Part shown: positions 52,567 to 64,000 of the stretch, piece after piece | How positions within the stretch are numbered: the first letter of the stretch is position 1 | Layout of the letters: each line of letters begins with the position of its first letter | Assembly (NCBI GenBank): GCA_034359265.1 | Contig: CP136891.1 | Span: 59,930,001-59,994,000, forward strand | DNA length: 64,000 nt | Direction of reading: 5' to 3' | Source: Canna indica | Taxonomy: Eukaryota > Streptophyta > Magnoliopsida > Zingiberales > Cannaceae | The notes under the pieces: generated by a model | What the model was told of the DNA's origin: nothing | The model's input: the letters and a program-made list of their open reading frames with translations, nothing else | The model's database searches: none | Translations under genes and position numbers: made by a program

Positions 52567-53143
52567 GAACAAGCAAACATGCAAAGCAATGTCTTTTTAT
52601 GTAGAGAAAGAGACCAAAATAATGGAAGTAGATGTTTCAAATACTAGATCGGATGTCATTACAATACATTTGTATCAATATCATAGGATAACTAGAAACA
52701 AGTCAGACAAAAAGTCTTGACATCTAATCATCATAATAAAAGTCTAACAGCAACCAAACACTAGATACATAGTCATTTAGGAAATATCATACATTTGAAT
52801 CCAATCTAAGCAGGGACATAGTTCAGATCAAAACTCAGATATCAGTAAAGTTTTGGTCATCTGCAAATACGAGAAAACACAGTTAAGTGACGACATTCAA
52901 ATCATCCATGATACAAATATATCTGAACATATATATATAACTAAAGCAAGTGGAATTAGAAGAGTGTACACAACTAAAAACTAAAATAACCAGTCCCTGA
53001 AATTGAGACATGACTAGAAAAACTTTTTTTTTCCACAAAACACAAGCAATATAACAAAACTGTGATTTTATAAAGCCAGGAGCATTCTATAGCAGAAATC
53101 CACGCAGAGATATAATTAAAGATTTTAAACAATTAGTTAACTA

Positions 53144-53320
53144 GGTCTGAATACCAAATCATCCCTGTTTTTCCTGAATAGGTAAATTGTAGTGTCGCCA
53201 TTGCCAAGATAGCGGTATACTTTAGATTGATAAACCTGGACTTTTCTAGAAATTGTGTCTTCAGCCTCAAATGTGACTTGATACAAACTAAATCCACATG
53301 CGTTGGCTTAAATAACCTTC
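53144..53320 (-). pseudogene. Possible cystatin-fold fragment, copy B
   Basis: Counterpart of 2428-2604, nearly identical, lying just outside the hAT element. The assignment is as uncertain as for copy A. Confidence 0.3.
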
Positions 53321-53820
53321 ATATATTGCAAGTTTGTATCATTCTGCATAATTACAAAAGAGCATTTACCTAAAACCATAACATGGATAGGGGTGGCAAT
53401 TGGAATCGGTTAACCGAACCGCAAAATCTAGTTTTGGGTAGGCAATTTGCGGTCCGATTTCGATTTCATTTAGTAAAATTCAAGAATCGTTTTAAACCAG
53501 ATCAGTTTCGGTTATCGGGTCACGGATAACCGGTTATAAAATTTCGGTTTCGGTTACCGATTATCCGTGATTCACTGGTAGCTGAAACCTCGGCAAGTCA
53601 TTTTGAAGATTGTAATAGAGTCTCATTGAGACAATTCCATCTCGTCCTCGAACCGATTGACTGCGCAATCCGTAGAAATCGCAGAGCTCGAAGAGACGAT
53701 TCCATCTTTCAGTGAAGGTAACTCTCATTGCTTATTCATCATTTCCTCTTTCTTAAAAGGAATCATCTCCTTGTAGTTTTTCCCTTTTTCTTCTATAGAA
53801 AAGGAGATAGGTTTCTGTAG

Positions 53821-54036
53821 ATCTGCAAATGTTGCAAACTTCTCTAAGCCACCTGAAAAGCTTTCTTATCCTCAGCAAGTTGGTATGCAGCCTTTTGATG
53901 ATTCCTAATGAATGTTTTTTGTTTGGACTCCTACTCTACAATTTTTGGTTGAGGTACAAGATTTGTCTTTTTTGGATCTGTAGTTGTTGCTTGCACTGGG
54001 GTCATCTGATCTCGTTATAGTACAGTTATAAAACCT
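53821..54036 (+). pseudogene. Captured mitochondrial pyruvate carrier fragment, copy B
   Basis: Both exon pieces of copy A are present. In the first the coding text is unchanged (KPPEKLSYPQQ). In the second a C/G-to-A change turns GVIWSRYS into GVI(stop)SRYS, since TCATCTGATCTCG replaces TCATCTGGTCTCG. So copy B has acquired a nonsense change that copy A lacks. Confidence 0.83.
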
Positions 54037-54738
54037 GTAAGTTCTTCTCTTATGCTTTGTTAAATTTCTTAATTGCCACAATCTGTAATGCACATTTATA
54101 CTCGTGTAAGGTAAAACCTATAGTTAAGTAGCCTGACAAATAGCACACCTAGATGCATTGTCAACACATGAAACGAGGGCAGAAATGAGTGTTTGGTGTA
54201 GTCTGTAGTTATGGTTGCTCATTCACTATCATATGATTGTTTTTTATGGTAACATTTGTAGCATGAGAAATGATCTCTCAAAATATTGATATCCTTGTTA
54301 AGCAGATTCATGATATCATGGCAAAGATGTGAATTCTTATTTACTATGAATTGCTATTTTAGACTATTTATCAATCTTTAGGATTTAGCAGCTTTACTCT
54401 AGTAAAACTGAAGCGTCAAGTGCATTTTTGGCACACTTTGTACATTTAAAATGTTAAATAGAAGATGCTATAATCCATTTCAAGTTGTACTGAATAAAAC
54501 TATGAGCTAGTTGTGTAATTTCTTGCTGCATCCATTGTCAAACCTTTGTAGGATAATGTTCATTGACACTAATATCACCAGTTAATCCACTGTTTGCTTT
54601 ATAATCTGAAAACTACCATTTCATAACAATATATGAAGAAAATATCGTGTTGCTATTGTTATCATTATCCTTTATCTCTGTTGCTGTAATTAATCCTACA
54701 ATTGAAACTAAAACTTCCTTCATCCTACATTAATTCAG

Positions 54739-55688
54739 GGACGATTATTAATCCTACAATTGAAACTGATCTTAAGAAGTACATCAGAATCTTTTGTTCG
54801 AACCATGAGAGAATACTACCCAAAACTGTCAAGGTAAGAACACCTTGAGATTTTTCGTACTTGTTATACTCTTACTCTGGAAGTCTTTCTCTTCTGGATT
54901 ATTGTCTTGCTAGAGTGAATAAGAACATAATGTTGGTTATTCAAGACTGAAGCAATAGTTTACTTAATGAAGTACCGTAACAATTCCACAAACAAATTTG
55001 TTTGGATACTCAAGTTTCTGCATTAAGATGGTCCCTGCTGATATTCTTTAGTTTTTCTTAATATATTTATGTAATATCTGTTATTCATCCGGCAATTATA
55101 TGAATTGTTCCGCTGAGATACTTGGGGGTAAGCGATTCTTCATCCAAAGTGATCCTTTTCTTTTCTTTCCACTTTAAATGTGTTGTTTACTTATTAGATT
55201 ACTGATGCAGGCTACTTGGTACTCCAAACGAAGACGTTGGCTTGGAGTAGGCAAATTATCCAATTGGCATGAGTATCCTCAGTGGAAACAAAAGAGTCTG
55301 GCATCAGCTGTTCTTGGTCTTGATGCTGATGGTTTAGATCTGCTCTTAGTGAGTAGAGATAATAGTTATCCATCATTTGGCAATTTAACTTATTATTTAT
55401 TATACAACTTCTGTAAAATAAAGGGGTCAAATTTGAGCACACAAGTAAACTTATTAAGTGTTATCATACTAACCTTATATCCAAATGTATTGAGCTAAAT
55501 TTGATACTAATTAGCGTGAATTAGTTTGTGTTAGAATATATTATAGTATTGGTTTCTTTGGAGCATTTTTTAATCTTTTACTTTTATGCTTGCAGAAGAT
55601 GTTGTAGTACGAGCCATCAAAACGAATTTCAGCTAAGAAAGCTATGAACCACCCTTATTTCAATGATGTAAACAAGGCCTGTTATTGA
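54739..55688 (+). pseudogene. Captured CDKB1 exons, copy B
   Basis: Same three exons as copy A. Copy B keeps NWHEYPQW and DGLDLL, where copy A has NWLEYPQW and DG(stop)DLL. In the last exon it has TAG in place of the CAG of KMLQYEPS. Both share the frameshift after NEDV. The distinct nonsense changes show separate decay after duplication. Confidence 0.86.
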
Positions 55689-56454
55689 GTTGTCAATTTG
55701 TTGTTTTGTATTATCTTTTGAAGTTTTCATGTTCAACAACTTGCTATTTACTGGTGGTATATTTTCAACTCATGTAATTCAATTTGCATCAACATATCCA
55801 GTAGAATGATTTTTTAAATTATTGTTGTAGTATATGTTGATGAACTTTGAATATTCCAATTTTTTTAATCGATTATCCGTTTACCAAATTGGTTAACTGG
55901 TTTGTAAACGGATAACCGGTTCTATTCGAACCGAATTAATTGAAATGTTTCGGTTATCCGCGGATAACCGAAACCAAGCCGGTTTCAGTTTCGGATACAA
56001 GATTTTGAAACCGAACGGTTTCGATTTCGATTAGCGGGTGTTTAGTTCGATTTCGGATAACCACGAAAAATACGGTTAACCCAACTATTGTCATCCCTAA
56101 ACATGGACCTAGGGAATTCCTGGATCCATCTAGAAATTCCCAAATCCATAATTTTTTATTCAAAAATTCCTAGACCAACTATTATATTATGGTATAAAAT
56201 TTCAGAGGCAAAAAATAGCTACTAGACCTTTTGATAATGACATTTGAGAACATTTTTGATGGTCTTCTCACAATCCCTGCAGAAGTATGATCCAAAATCG
56301 ATGGCAAAGCAAGCCAAAAAAATACTTACATGGGAGATAATAGGTCTGGATGTCAAAACCCTGAGGAAGGAGAAAGGGGGAAATTAATAACAATTAACGA
56401 AGTAGCGTGAAAAAATTAAGCAAAGGAAGTTCCTAAAGGATACCAGGTTAGTAA

Positions 56455-57343
56455 CATCACCTGAAAGTTCAATTCAAACTTCTTCCCAATTGTACAACCT
56501 AATGGAAATTTAATTAAAATTCAGAAATAATATTCATAAATATAAACAAATGAAATCAAATAAAAAAAATTGATAGATATCACAAACCTTTGGATACCAT
56601 ATTTGGACAAAAATCGATATCCCTTGACTCCTGATGATCTTTCCATATCCTTTATCTCCCCAACCGACTCCCCACGAGTTTCTTACAATCCAAAAATCGG
56701 TATTATCCTTGGTGCCATAACCAACAATGGCTACAATGTGTTGTCCCTTTATTTTATCAGGTGACGTAGGTCCTCTATATATATCCTAAATTTTTTGCAT
56801 AAAAAATATTAGTCATTTTTTATATTTTATTTTCATACTACTTTAAACAATTGTATTTGCCTTTCTCAGCATTGAAAATAGATTACAAAATTCTAAGACT
56901 CCCACAACTGGTCCTTCATCAGTTACAACTTTCATAATATCCTGATCTTTTATCTTATCATCTTTAAATTGTGGTTGAGATGCAAAAACCCTATCTCCTG
57001 GTGGCAACTAACATGAAAGCATATAAAAAAATTATAAGATTAATTTAAATTAAATTGATTATCATTAACTACTTTATCTATATATTATTTGTTTTTACCT
57101 TTTTCCACTTTTCTAATTTCTTTCCTACATACTGACAAAGATCCGTTGTACATAACCCATCCGTGGAAAGAGACTTCTGAATTTTGTTGAATGAACTTTG
57201 TTCATACTGTCTCTTGGAATTCGCAACAACATTGTTAATTAAATATTGTCCAGACAACGATAATAGTTTCTTAACGTCACCCACCGACATATTACGTCGT
57301 GCTTAAACGATCGCAGCAACGGCAAGATCCCAACGCACATCTA
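56455..57343 (-). pseudogene. Papain-like cysteine protease pseudogene, copy B
   Basis: Same three blocks as copy A, including the His (in [13 protein letters not shown] form, since GCATGT has become ATGTGT) and RNSWG. The reading SKRQYEQSSF is open here, whereas copy A has a stop, but a TAA-type stop follows VRWDLAVAAIV. The catalytic Cys is Arg in both, so the enzyme was already inactive before duplication. Confidence 0.83.
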
Positions 57344-57721
57344 AACAAAAATAAATATATTAATGAACATCCACAAATATTATAAATATTTCAATCTAAG
57401 TTTCTTATACTTATTGTCATTAGTTTTATAATTAATTTCATGGAGTTTAAATATCACAATATTTTCAAAATAGGGTTAGAATTTGTTGAAAAGAAAAGAA
57501 AACAAATGAAAACAAATGAAAACAAAAGAAATCAATGAGAAAATTGATGATACTTTATCAAAACAAACTTGGCTATATATTCATAACAAACTAAGCTAAA
57601 ATTAAGTTGCCAAGCTAAGGTAAAATTAAGTTACCCGAGTCCTTCTAATGACGTAAAAGACTAAATCAAACAAACAAGAATTCTTTAACAATAGTGATTT
57701 ATTGACTGGGTACAAAACTAA

Positions 57722-57873
57722 GGTAGTCTTTGGTTTGATAGAATAGATGGGGAATAAAATACTATTTATGTACCACTTATTCCTTTATTTGGAATACTAT
57801 TCACTATGAATTAGGAATACTTCCTTACCTCAACCCAAGGAATACTATTCCCCATCTATTCCTTATGACTTTT
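57722..57873. mobile_element. MITE-like inverted-repeat element, copy B
   Basis: The arms GAATAGATGGGGAATA (57741-57756) and complement (57846-57861) match copy A. The interior is shorter, without the tandem duplication, and so is closer to the likely original. Confidence 0.55.
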
Positions 57874-58068
57874 TTTAATACTATCCTTCCATATTTATAA
57901 TATTACATAATAATATAAAAATTAAATCGTTGAATTAATTTCAAGCTCACAAAAGCATTGTTGCAAGCGAACGACGCAAACCATTGACAAACTTGTACTT
58001 TCGTCGTTGTAGATGAACGACGTTGGGACACTTAGCAATCTTGTAATGGAGATTGTCTTGACGAAAAC

Positions 58069-58323
58069 ATGGCTCGAAAAAGAAGTGGTGAAGCGAGTGG
58101 TGTCACCCAAGTGACGACGACCATTCCGGAGGAAGCGTTGGTGGAAGACCAAATGCAAGCTCAACAAACAAAGCAGTCTCATACTCATCAAAGGTTAGAT
58201 GAGATAGAAGCGGTGTTGACCACCCAACATGAGACAATTGTCGAACTCGAAACAGACATGGGCCAAATCGGCAAGCTGGCCGATGCTCAAGACTCACTCG
58301 AGTCGAAGTTGGGAGGGCTTTAA
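58069..58323 (+). CDS. Ty3-type gag N-terminal segment, copy B
   Basis: Begins MARKRSGEASG as in copy A. It ends earlier because a C to T change makes a TAA after GGL. Coiled-coil-like composition. Confidence 0.55.
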   Translation: MARKRSGEASGVTQVTTTIPEEALVEDQMQAQQTKQSHTHQRLDEIEAVLTTQHETIVELETDMGQIGKLADAQDSLESKLGGL

Positions 58324-58730
58324 GACAACACACATGAAATTGGAAGCAGTTAAGCATCTACAAAATGAAGTTGCGGGACTCAGGGCGGCATTTTCATTAC
58401 TAAATCGGGAGATACTCGGGAAGCGGCAACTATCGACAACGCGAGGCACCACACACCATGTCTAAACACCTAGACCAAAACCTCATAATAGGGCTTGTGA
58501 TGTCAAGGGGGTTGTTTGAACTTCCTCTTTGACTACAATATTTCAAGGTCACAAGAATGGGTGGACGATGAAGACATGAAAGTGTCCCTTGCAACAATGT
58601 ATTTGTCTGAGGATATATGCAAAGTTTTGGTGGCGGACCCTAGTACCAAGATATTCAAAGGGGATAAATCAAGATCGATATTTGGGATGAACTAAAGCGG
58701 GAACTAAAGGCATAATTTTTCCCCAAGAAT

Positions 58731-59321
58731 GTGGAGCTCATTGCCCGACGAAAGCTGCGGCAACTCCGTCATAACAATTCGATTCGAGAGTATGTGAAAG
58801 AGTTCTCAACTATCATGCAAGATATCCCGAACATTGCTGAAAGTGATCAATTGTTCACCTTCCAAGAAGGACTAAAGCCATGGGCACAACAAGAACTCTT
58901 TAGGAGGAACGTTAAGACCTTGACGGAAGAAAAGATAGTTGCACAGCGACTCACCAACTACAACTCGAAAGAAAACCGAACAAAGGTGCCGCCCTACGAG
59001 CCGGTAGTCATGAGACCCAACAAAGACAAGGAGATTGGCTCCTACAAGGGTAAAGAAATCATAGGCGATACTAGAAGAAGGGAATACCCTCCAAGGGAAT
59101 ATCCTCCAAGAGAGTACCCTCCAAGAGGAAACATGCCACGATTCTCACCTTCATGCTTCTTGTGTGGAGGATCACACATGGTACGTGAGTGCCCGCAACG
59201 CCAAGTCCTGATTGTGGAGACCGTGGCAAAACCATGTCATTGTTTCTATAAAGAAGGAAAAGGCCAAGTCTTCTTCAATTCCCAACGTGGGGCCTTCGGG
59301 GGACTACTCCGATGGAGATGA
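58731..59321 (+). pseudogene. Ty3-type gag with zinc knuckle, copy B
   Basis: Same capsid region, EYPPR repeats and CFLCGGSHMVREC knuckle as copy A. An extra G after GAFGG shifts the frame and ends the protein at 59321, before the G run. Confidence 0.85.
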
Positions 59322-59434
59322 AGACACGAGAAGGCCAAACATGGGAGCAGTACGGCTGCTCAACGCACTCAAAACTCAAGTGGGGGGGGGGGTGTGATGC
59401 CCCAAGGAGAAGGGTCCCGAAGCGATGCACGAGC

Positions 59435-61330
59435 TGATGTTCATCGACATTGAGCTCAATGGTAGGAATACCCGAGCAGTGGTGGACTCGGGCACAACCC
59501 ATAACAACATTGCCAATGAAGAGACAAGGCGACTGGGCTCAGGCTAGAGAAGAGCTCAAGTTAGGTGAAAGTCATGAACTTTGATGCCCAAGAAATAAAT
59601 AGTGTGGCCACAGATGTTCTGTTGAAGGTGGGGAAGTGGAAAGGGCATACCATCATGATGGCAGTGTCCCTCAATGACTATCAAGTCATTCGAGTGATGG
59701 ATTTCTTACAGACTGCAAAGGTGGTGCCAATGCTCTTCCTCGACACCCTTTGCTTAATGGGAGAGGCAAACCCCTGCATCGTCCCGGTAGTGTACTCGGC
59801 ATCAAGGGATCACACAACAAGTTCCTCTCTGACATGCAAGTGAAGAAACGAATTCGGCGAGGCGAGCTCACGATGGTGGCTGTAGTCAAGTTAGAAGACC
59901 AACTCGATGGGGCGGAGTGAGAACCCGCTGCAGTGGCTAGTGTACTCAAGGAGTTCGAGGGCGTGATGCCACCCAAACTACCCAAGACATTACCAACAAG
60001 AAGGGGGGTGTATCACAGAATCAAATTGGAACCGAGAAGACATGCAAGTGAAGAAAGGAATTCGGCGAGGCGAGCTCACGATGGTGGCTACAGTCAAGTT
60101 AGAAGACCAACTCGATGGGGTAGAGCGAGAACACGCTGCAATGGCTAGTGTACTCAAGGAGTTCGAGGGTGTGATGCCACTCGAGCTACCCAAGACATTA
60201 CCAACAAGAAGGGGGGTGGATCATGGAATTGAACTGGAACTGAGGACCAAGCCACCTTACCAACCTCCATCTAGAATGCCACCGCTAAAGCTGGCAGAAC
60301 TTCGAAAGCAACTGGACAAGCAACTTAGCGGTGGATTGATTCGTAGCTCGAAAGCTCCCTTCGGAGCCCCGGTGTTGTTTCAGAAGAAGGACGGTCTTTG
60401 CCTTTGAGTGGACTATCCGGCCTTGAAGAACAACATGACGGTGAAGAACAAATACCTCATTCCTCTCATCATGGACTTGTTCGACCTGCAACTTGGCCAA
60501 GCAAGGTACTTCTCAAATTGGACCTAAGATTAGGCTACTAGCAAGTGTGAATTGCATAGGGCGACGAAGGAAAGATCACTTGTGTAACCCACTATGGAAC
60601 TTTTGAATCCTTAGTGATGCCATTCGATCTTACAGATTATCCAGCAATCTTCAGCACCATAATGAACCAATTGTTCCACAAGCACTTAGACAAGTTCAAA
60701 TTCTCGAGGAGAACACCCTATTCGTGAAACGAGAAAGTGCTACTTTACCCAAGAAGAAATCAACTTTCTATGACACCGCGTTGGTGGCAGAAAAATCCTA
60801 ATGAATAACACAAAAATTTGTGTTGTGGCGGAATGACAACCACCCACAAATGTCACTGAGCTTAGGTCATTCCTAGGCTTTGTGAACTACTATCGACGGT
60901 TCATTGCTGGGTATTCAAGGACAAGGCATGGCAGTGGTCTTAGCATTGCGTGGACGCGTTCGAGGGCCTGAAGCAGACAATGATAGAGGACCCATGCTCA
61001 AGCTTCCAACTGTTGGAAGCCCTTCGAAGTCCACACTGATGCATCAGACTTCGCTATTGGAGGCATCCTCATGCAAGGACATCCGGTCGCCTATGAGAGT
61101 CGTAAGTTGAACGACATAGAGTGACGATACCCCATACACGAAAAGGAGACGACAACAATAGTTCATTGTCTCTATGTTTGGAGGCACTATTTCCTCGCAT
61201 TGCGCTTTATTGTGTAGACGAACAACATAGAGCTAAGTTACTTCCAAACTTAGCTAATCTTGACATGACGTTGGAGTACAAGTCGAGTCGCTCCAACATT
61301 GTGGTGGATGCTTTGAGACACAAGGTTGAA
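59435..61330 (+). pseudogene. Ty3-type protease, RT and RNase H remnants, copy B
   Basis: Retropepsin DSGTTH at about 59487, the second protease half 59565-59843, RT from KLAELRKQLDKQLSG, where this copy keeps LFQKKDGLCL while copy A has a stop, and RNase H HTDASDFAIGG. Stops elsewhere still block it. Confidence 0.83.
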
Positions 61331-61563
61331 CGAGCTGCAGCCGCTCAAGGAGAAGCAGAGAGCAGAATGAGTCAAGCGCAATGCAACTTCCGTAGAACGA
61401 TCAACATGGGCTTACTAAAGGACACCCAAGCAGAGGCACTCTTTAAGCTGATCAAGGATGGGAAGACAAGGAGATTTTGGATCCAAGATTTTGGGACCAA
61501 GGGAATCGACTGTAGGTACCTAGGGCAAATGACATGCGCAAAGACTTACACGAAATGCGACCG

Positions 61564-62185
61564 ATTTGGAATTTGACCTTGATTGGGTACTTGAACAAGA
61601 TCATTATTGGCACGAATGGAAATGCTGACTTAGACCGTCACTGAGGTAGTACGAAGGGTTTCTACTTCGTTTGATAATGCTGCGATCTGGGGCAGAATTT
61701 ATTTTGCTTCTCGATCAGCTCGATCTATCGCTTGAGAGGCTGTCCTCTCACGCATGAATGCAAGGACCTGATCTTGGAAAGACTCCCCCATGTTTGGCTT
61801 TGATACCACTTTATTATGATCCTTGTTTTATGCCTTGCAATAAGCACAAGTTCGAGGCCGAGATGGAGGCTCCACGATGCTAGAAGTTTGCTGAATTGAA
61901 GAGTGCTGGGGGCTGGAAATATTTAGTAGATCACTAGAGAAAGAGGGAGAGAAAGGGAGGGAGGAAGAGACACAATTTGAATATCAATCATGCATGTCTT
62001 TCTTTTTCTCATTTTTCCTTATATAGATTACACGATGTATTGTAATCATAGCATATTTAATGGCAATAAGGTATTCCTTATTTCTTATAATAACTTACAT
62101 AGATATTTAAGTAACATATAAAGTACCTAAGTGCTGAAATTTCATCTCAGTTATAATGAGATTACTCCAATCAACATCAACGCGT
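61564..62185 (-). mobile_element. 5' end of the reverse-oriented Ty3-like element, copy B
   Basis: Primer-binding site at 61796-61808 and the same gag start as copy A. The 297 bp with DLTEAMRFARLYEQ are absent; the junction GCGACCGATTTGG fits a deletion between two CG dinucleotides. Confidence 0.6.
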
Positions 62186-62638
62186 ATAGGATCAACCTAC
62201 AAATCATTAAATGAAAAATAATAATCAACATATGAATATTTGTAAAAGGCTCAATAACAATTAAAAAAATAATAGAGGACTTAGTTACTAATGATCGGCA
62301 TACATTCTTTCCTTTAGCTTTAGCTCCCTAAAAATTATGAAAAAAAAGGTTATTGTCATGCCTTTGATCAAAAGCTAACAAGGGAATGGCTATCATAAAG
62401 TTGAGAGGAAAATTACATTAAAAAAAAGTAAATAAGGTACCTTCTTGCTGCTTTGTGCATCGTGAAATTTGTTCTTGCGCGGACCCATCAAATCCTGGTG
62501 CAAGCCAGGTTCAATCAAAAATCTCTACAAACAAGAGGAGATGGCTTTGTAATGAGAGGAGAATTCATTGAAACAACTAAAATTTGTTTGCCCCAAGAAA
62601 AAGAAAAGAGGAGCTCCTACCCCTACAAATGTCACAAA
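62186..62638. other. No gene seen, copy B of 11791-12240
   Basis: AT-rich, matching copy A. Confidence 0.4.
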
Positions 62639-62743
62639 ACACTACAAAAAAATGACCTTTATGCCTCAATGTCACAAAGGAAATGACCTTTATGCCTCAA
62701 TGCCACAAAAGAAATAACCTTTATGCCACAACGTCCCAAAGTT
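62639..62743 (+). mobile_element. CACTA-like terminus with subterminal repeats, copy B
   Basis: CACTACAAAAAAATGACC and three AAATGACCTTTATGCC-type repeats exactly as in copy A. Confidence 0.5.
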
Positions 62744-63000
62744 CCAGTATTCCACCAAAAATCAAAAACTTCAAAAACAAGTTTGTCTTTTCAGCTTCTA
62801 AACTGTCAGGTTAACCTAAATAAAACAAAGAAAAAACAACGAGTTGGCAGGATTCCTTTTACTGGTATCACAATCAAATAATGTTTTCTTTTTCTTAATG
62901 GTCTTAAGGTTCTTTATTTTTGTTCGTTTTACTTTATTTATTTGTTATTTCATTGAATTTTGTTGGACTTTAAGTGCTATTTGTGATTTGGACAGTTTCA

Positions 63001-63248
63001 TGGCTGAAAAGGAAACACCGAATGCACCTACTGATGATGGATTTTCTGAATATCAATCTGCAACTAAGAGGCCAAAGGTAACTTCAAATGTCTGGCAGCA
63101 TTTTGAACGCAATTTGGTTGAGGATAAAGATGTGATAAAAGCCAAATGTAACTATTGTCATACAGTATTTGTTGCTGCATCAAAAACTGGTACTTCTCAT
63201 TTGAAGCGTCATATATATAGATAACTGCCCTAAATGCAGTGGCGGATC
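63001..63248 (+). pseudogene. hAT transposase N-terminus with BED zinc finger, copy B
   Basis: MAEKETPNAPTDDG and NVWQHFERNLVEDKDVIKAK with CNYC and HLKRH as in copy A. The same TA-expansion frameshift follows LKRHI. The C-terminal half, if present, lies beyond the window, so it cannot be seen whether copy B also carries the 8.8 kb insertion. Confidence 0.88.
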
Positions 63249-64000
63249 AGGGCAACCTCATATATAAATATATTTTCAAAACTTAAAGTTCAAGCTAATT
63301 TTGATAGCCGACCTCGACTAGTTTTCATGTTTACGCTTTTTAGAAAATGATGCATGAACAACAATCTATCCTCCTAACAAAATTAGATGATTATTAATAT
63401 ACTATCCTACTTGCTAAAAAAATTATCAATAAGAAAAAAATTATGTCATTATGGTTAGATTAAAATGTGCAGAACTAGAAATCAAAATATAATTGATCAG
63501 TTATGTTGGTTTACTCAAGCTATTAGCACAGAAGAATAGAAATAAATCATGTTGAAAAACATCAAAATTTATGTTTTTGGTTTCGATTACAAGCTAGATA
63601 CAAACCATCAATTGTATTGCAACAAAAGGAGTATAAAACTTCAGTACATGTTTAATCACACAACAAAGGACAAGCAAGCTTCCCCCAAGCATTTTAGTTG
63701 AAGCATCAAGCACATATATTTATTTGAAAAGAAGGTGGGAGAAAAAACTGAAGACGGTAAAAAGAAAATTGAAGGCATGAAATATGAACAGATATATGCT
63801 TGCTTGTGCATTTAGCAAAGCACATGTGATCTGATATTCTGATCGTTGCCTGTGCTGTGGATGGTGGTGGAGTTGCTTGCTTATGCATTTAGCAAAACAC
63901 ATATTTTTATCAGGAACTAAGTAAATCACATGTCCAATCCATAAGAGAAACAAGAGTCTTTTGTATTTGATTATTCATGTGTTTGGCAAGCAAATGATAC
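63249..64000. other. Unassigned DNA, copy B of 12851-13600
   Basis: Matches copy A to the window edge, including the CAGTGGCGGATC motif. No gene seen. Confidence 0.4.

Larger units (their letters stand above)
53388..56099 (+). mobile_element. Non-autonomous hAT element with captured exons, copy B (2712 bp)
   Basis: Same termini as copy A (TAGGGGTGGCAATTGG and the complement of TAGGGATGACAATAG) and the same AACATGGA duplications, at 53380-53387 and 56100-56107. This shows one insertion event before the duplication. The central palindrome is kept and lengthened by extra matching bases on each side. Confidence 0.9.
58063..61563 (+). mobile_element. Truncated Ty3-type retrotransposon body, copy B
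   Basis: Same order as copy A: gag N-terminus (58069-58323), gag (58731-59321), retropepsin (to about 59845), 208 bp tandem duplication (59832-60247), RT and RNase H (to about 61330). A 25 bp stretch at 61324-61348 (VERAAAAQG) is present here and missing in copy A. It is cut before integrase. Confidence 0.85.
50717..64000 (+). repeat. Large direct repeat, copy B (about 13.3 kb visible)
   Basis: It matches 1-13600 throughout. Differences include 17 extra bases at about 57011, 47 fewer in the MITE, 25 extra at 61324-61348, 297 fewer at 61563, and 11 instead of 13 G in the gag-pro boundary. The right edge is cut by the window end while still matching. So the full unit is larger than what is seen. 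Confidence 0.97.

Overview
The window is nuclear DNA from a flowering plant. It is AT-rich, has intron-bearing gene fragments with GT-AG boundaries, and is filled with plant-type transposable elements (hAT, CACTA, Ty1/copia, Ty3, a LINE remnant, a Helitron end). The B-class MADS-box exons near 29 kb resemble, from memory, those of non-grass monocots; that is a hint and not an identification. I see no intact ordinary host gene, no tRNA or rRNA, and nothing bacterial.

Layout. Bases 1-13600 and 50717-64000 are two copies of one sequence in direct orientation, differing by roughly 1-3 bases per 100 plus a few indels. Both window edges lie inside the repeat, so neither boundary is visible. The unit could be a ~50.5 kb tandem duplication, a longer segmental duplication, or two haplotypes stitched together in assembly. 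Each copy holds, in order: a LINE remnant; a 2.7 kb hAT element that has captured exons of a mitochondrial pyruvate carrier and of a B1-type cyclin-dependent kinase; a decayed papain-like protease on the minus strand; a MITE; a Ty3 gag-pol wreck fused to the start of an oppositely oriented Ty3 element; a CACTA-like end; and the 5' part of a hAT transposase gene (BED zinc finger).

From 14.1 to 22.9 kb a non-autonomous hAT-like element interrupts that transposase gene just before its dimerisation domain. It has in turn received a copia fragment, a Helitron terminus, a 480 bp hAT MITE and LTR-like DNA, and is extremely AT-rich between 16.9 and 20.2 kb.

From 26.4 to 30.0 kb lies a chain of gene pieces, all on the minus strand: five exons of an AP3/DEF-type MADS-box gene, a nicotinamidase/isochorismatase piece, protein phosphatase 5 exons and an exon of a CDK-like kinase. 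A complete but defective CACTA element (30339-35683, TSD GAA) is inserted just upstream of them. A second CACTA terminus at 36052 may be the outer edge of the element that assembled the chain.

From 36 to 50.7 kb there are a hAT end, a second partial CACTA element, a Ty3 RNase H-integrase piece, a malectin-like receptor fragment, a copia element bounded by two LTRs (41168-45339, TSD ACATC), a sucrose-phosphatase pseudogene, subterminal-type repeats and a copia gag remnant.

Taken together the region is a heterochromatin-like nest of elements. Its most notable property is repeated capture of host exons: at least six host genes are represented by intron-containing fragments. The most novel candidates are the minus-strand capture chain, the double-capture hAT element, and a ~247 bp near-perfect hairpin inside the CACTA element.
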